A DNA stretch of 33,541 bases from an uncultured Rubrobacteraceae bacterium (lineage in GTDB: Bacteria; Actinomycetota; Rubrobacteria; Rubrobacterales; Rubrobacteraceae). Positions 31,882 to 33,541 of this stretch are shown here, piece by piece (position 1 is the stretch's first letter; every line of letters begins with the position of its first letter). The position numbers and the translations under genes were made by a program. Where the stretch lies: assembly GCA_902806075.1 (NCBI GenBank), contig CADCVG010000056.1, positions 1-33,541 of the forward strand, in the 5' to 3' direction. The notes beneath the pieces are model-generated. The model was not told where the DNA came from. It worked only from the letters and a program-made list of their open reading frames with translations, and made no database searches.

Positions 31882-32440
31882 ACGCGACAAGCTCTCCCCG
31901 GACGATGAGGCGATTAGAGTAGTCCGGCAGGGTGCAGGTCTGCAACGAGACGATGCTCTTGCCCGCCACCGGCTCTAACACCTGCGTGTCCTGTGGCCCC
32001 ACTACCAGCGTCTCCGTCACCCGGTAGACATATCTGCCACCAGTGGTGTTCTCGAGTACCACCTCGTCGCCCGGGGCCAACTCATTCAACCTGAAGAAGA
32101 CGAGGAAGGAGTCGGTCCCGAAGAGACCCATGCGGTGTCCGGCGATGTAGGTGTTCGTCCCCTCCTGCCAAGGGAAGCCGGTCTCGGGCAAGTGTACCGC
32201 CGACTCGTCAAGCCTCTCTTCTGAAGAAGAGTCGTAGACCTTCAGGCCCTCTATTCCGATCTCGGGGACCGTCAGGTAGAGAGTAGTAGCGTCATCCCCA
32301 GTGCTCGTTGTAATGGGGGTGGCCTCGGCGGGGAGGTTGCCCGCCGTGCCACCCGGGGGACCTACGAAGAACAGGGCGACGAGCCCCAATCCCACCAGCA
32401 TCATTGTCGTGCCAAGTGCCCTCATGAACCTGCCAAGCAT
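31880..32440 (-). CDS. Class E sortase
   Basis: Sortases are membrane cysteine transpeptidases that cut surface proteins at an LPxTG-like motif and join them to peptidoglycan. The 186-residue protein has an N-terminal signal-anchor (ALGTTMMLVGLGLVALFFVG) and a sortase beta-barrel. The catalytic His102 is in TYIAGHRMG, Cys169 in SLQTCTLPD and Arg177 in SNRLIVRGEL. The short barrel and LQTCTLPDYSNRLIVRGEL resemble actinobacterial class E, which often prefers LAxTG; the neighbouring substrate has LPSTG. ATG 32440 follows GGGAGAAGG. It lies 145 bp after the substrate gene stop. Confidence 0.93.
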   Translation of the reverse strand: MLGRFMRALGTTMMLVGLGLVALFFVGPPGGTAGNLPAEATPITTSTGDDATTLYLTVPEIGIEGLKVYDSSSEERLDESAVHLPETGFPWQEGTNTYIAGHRMGLFGTDSFLVFFRLNELAPGDEVVLENTTGGRYVYRVTETLVVGPQDTQVLEPVAGKSIVSLQTCTLPDYSNRLIVRGELVA

Positions 32441-32519
32441 CGTGCCTTCTCCCGTTCGGATTCGACGGTCCGCGTTCCGCCCCCGTGCCCCGGTCTCCCC
32501 GACGCCGGTGATGCCCGAG

Positions 32520-32554
32520 GGATACCTCCGCCGAGAGGTTCGGCGGAGGTATCC
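32520..32554 (-). terminator. Perfect 15-bp hairpin between surface-protein and sortase genes
   Basis: GGATACCTCCGCCGA and TCGGCGGAGGTATCC pair perfectly with a 5-nt loop. It is the strongest hairpin in the window. There is no U-run on either side. On the minus transcript it falls 31 bp after the surface-protein stop and 79 bp before the sortase start, so it may act as partial terminator or as a 3' stabiliser that sets substrate above sortase levels. Confidence 0.7.
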
Positions 32555-32585
32555 GTAACAACACTTCCCGCTCCTTTCTCCGACG

Positions 32586-33541
32586 CTAGCGGAAGATCCC
32601 GCGGATGATCAGTCCACCGCCGATCAGCAGGGCGCCCACGCCGAGCAACGTGAGTGCCATACCGCCGCCCGTGCTGGGGAGAAAGTTTCTTAGGCCACTG
32701 GTAACAACACCACCGGAAGATCCGCCACTGCTACCGGAACCACCGTTGTCCGAGCCGTCGTCGCAGAAGGAGACGCTGGCGGAGAAGACCTCGTCCTCGT
32801 CGAACTCGACCGGCCCGAAGTCCTTTATCGTACTCGCTGTAAGCGGCGCCTGAGGCTCCCCGCTGATCGGGTCGAGCCGCTCTATCAAGACCTCTTGCTC
32901 GGTACCCCGCTCGACCGGCAGGCTCGTGGTGTACACTCCGTCACCGTCCTGGTCCAAGAGTGCCCCGGTTGCAACCGGCCCCTGACCTATGCTGGCCGAG
33001 AACTCCGTCCCCGATGGGGGCTGACACTCGACCGTAAGCTCAAACGTAGCCGTGACCGTCTCCTCGCCGGGATCACACCCCTCGGGAAGCATGCAAGTAG
33101 TCTCCTCCAGGATCAGGATGCTGGCCGCATTGCCTTGCGTGGGGTAGGACTCTGCAACGGCCCCCTCGTACGTAGCCTCGACCTGCTGCCCAACCTCAAG
33201 CTCCTCGAAGGTGGCCGGCACGCTCTCGCCATCCCCCTCCTGCTTTGTGATCTCGGTCTCGTCGGTCACGGTGAAGTAGCCTTTGTCCCCCGACTCCTCT
33301 TCCGAGGGCTCCTCCTCGACGAGTACCACAGAGCCCGAGATGCTCGTGATGGTTCCCTGCACACCATATGTCTCTCCGTCCGGCGGCGGGGTTGTCTCAA
33401 CTCTGGAGACCTCCACGAGTGGCGGCCCTCCGTCCAGGAGGCCTTCCTCGTAGCCTGCAACCAGCGTGCCGTAGATCGTGACCCGCTCTCCAGAGACGGC
33501 GTAGTCTTGCAGGTCCACGCTCTCGCTGGTCAGAAAGTACT
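32586..33541 (-). CDS. LPXTG-anchored surface protein (partial, N-terminus beyond window)
   Basis: The frame is open to the window edge, so the signal peptide and start lie outside. About 317 residues are visible. Two OB-like beta modules come first: VTIYGTLVAGYEEGLLDGG ... LVEVSRVE, and GVQGTITSISGSVVLVEEE ... VGQQVEATYEG, similar to DUF5666-type surface domains. A beta-rich region with paired cysteines follows, then a Gly/Ser stalk (SDNGGSGSSGGSSGG) and a sorting signal: LPSTGG, the helix MALTLLGVGALLIGGGLIIR and a short basic end. It is the likely substrate of the sortase just downstream. Function outside the wall is unknown. A GTG at 33518 is in frame but is inside the domain and lacks a signal peptide. 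Confidence 0.9.
   Translation of the reverse strand, partial: YFLTSESVDLQDYAVSGERVTIYGTLVAGYEEGLLDGGPPLVEVSRVETTPPPDGETYGVQGTITSISGSVVLVEEEPSEEESGDKGYFTVTDETEITKQEGDGESVPATFEELEVGQQVEATYEGAVAESYPTQGNAASILILEETTCMLPEGCDPGEETVTATFELTVECQPPSGTEFSASIGQGPVATGALLDQDGDGVYTTSLPVERGTEQEVLIERLDPISGEPQAPLTASTIKDFGPVEFDEDEVFSASVSFCDDGSDNGGSGSSGGSSGGVVTSGLRNFLPSTGGGMALTLLGVGALLIGGGLIIRGIFR

Noticed and set aside
31648-31890. 80-codon minus-strand ORF downstream of the sortase
   Set aside because: Ser/Arg/Pro-rich, no ribosome binding site, overlaps the probable terminator and the sortase end.

Overview
The window looks like a chromosomal segment of a high-GC actinobacterium. A member of the Rubrobacter lineage is the best guess; this is inferred from GC content, frequent GTG/TTG starts with strong Shine-Dalgarno sites, a class E sortase with an LPXTG-type substrate, a phasin-like protein, and the mix of IS families. 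No rRNA, tRNA or CRISPR array was seen.

Left part (1-5715, minus strand): a cobalamin operon. A cobalamin riboswitch precedes cbtB and cbtA (predicted cobalt uptake), cobQ (cobyric acid synthase), an unnamed 128-residue two-helix membrane protein, and cobN (cobaltochelatase large subunit, cut by the window edge). From cbtA onward the genes overlap or lie within a few bases of each other, so they are probably translated as one coupled unit.

At 5772-8300 a DedA-family membrane protein is followed by a mobile-element zone: an IS110-family element, with a noncoding upstream region of the size expected for a bridge RNA, lies beside remnants of two IS3-like orfA genes. At 8354-11000 (minus strand) are a VanY-type D,D-carboxypeptidase with a duplicated stalk segment, a cysteine-dioxygenase-like cupin and a SAM methyltransferase; a perfect palindrome separates the last two. 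Divergent from these are a 1230-residue SARP/BTAD-AAA-TPR regulator and a small DUF4242-like protein overlapping its 3' end by 70 bp. Then come a membrane Ser/Thr kinase with an external domain, a decayed XRE regulator, a 60-residue orphan ORF and pyruvate carboxylase.

At 21300-26600 there is an IS5-family relic, then three small multi-span membrane proteins (the first seemingly truncated by a stop before a surviving tail), then a NarL-type histidine kinase and response regulator. After a 443-bp AT-richer intergenic region comes a phasin-like protein built on exact 11-residue repeats, with a clear intrinsic terminator. An IS630 relic, a YIP1-like membrane protein, a GNAT acetyltransferase and phosphopentomutase (deoB) follow. 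The right end (31287-33541, minus strand) carries a partial LPXTG surface protein, a class E sortase and a 60-residue acidic ORF. A perfect 15-bp hairpin separates the sortase from its probable substrate.

Most genes are recognisable families. The least explained items are the 128-residue protein inside the B12 operon, the two 60-residue ORFs with strong ribosome binding sites, the membrane-protein trio beside the two-component system, and the candidate bridge RNA.
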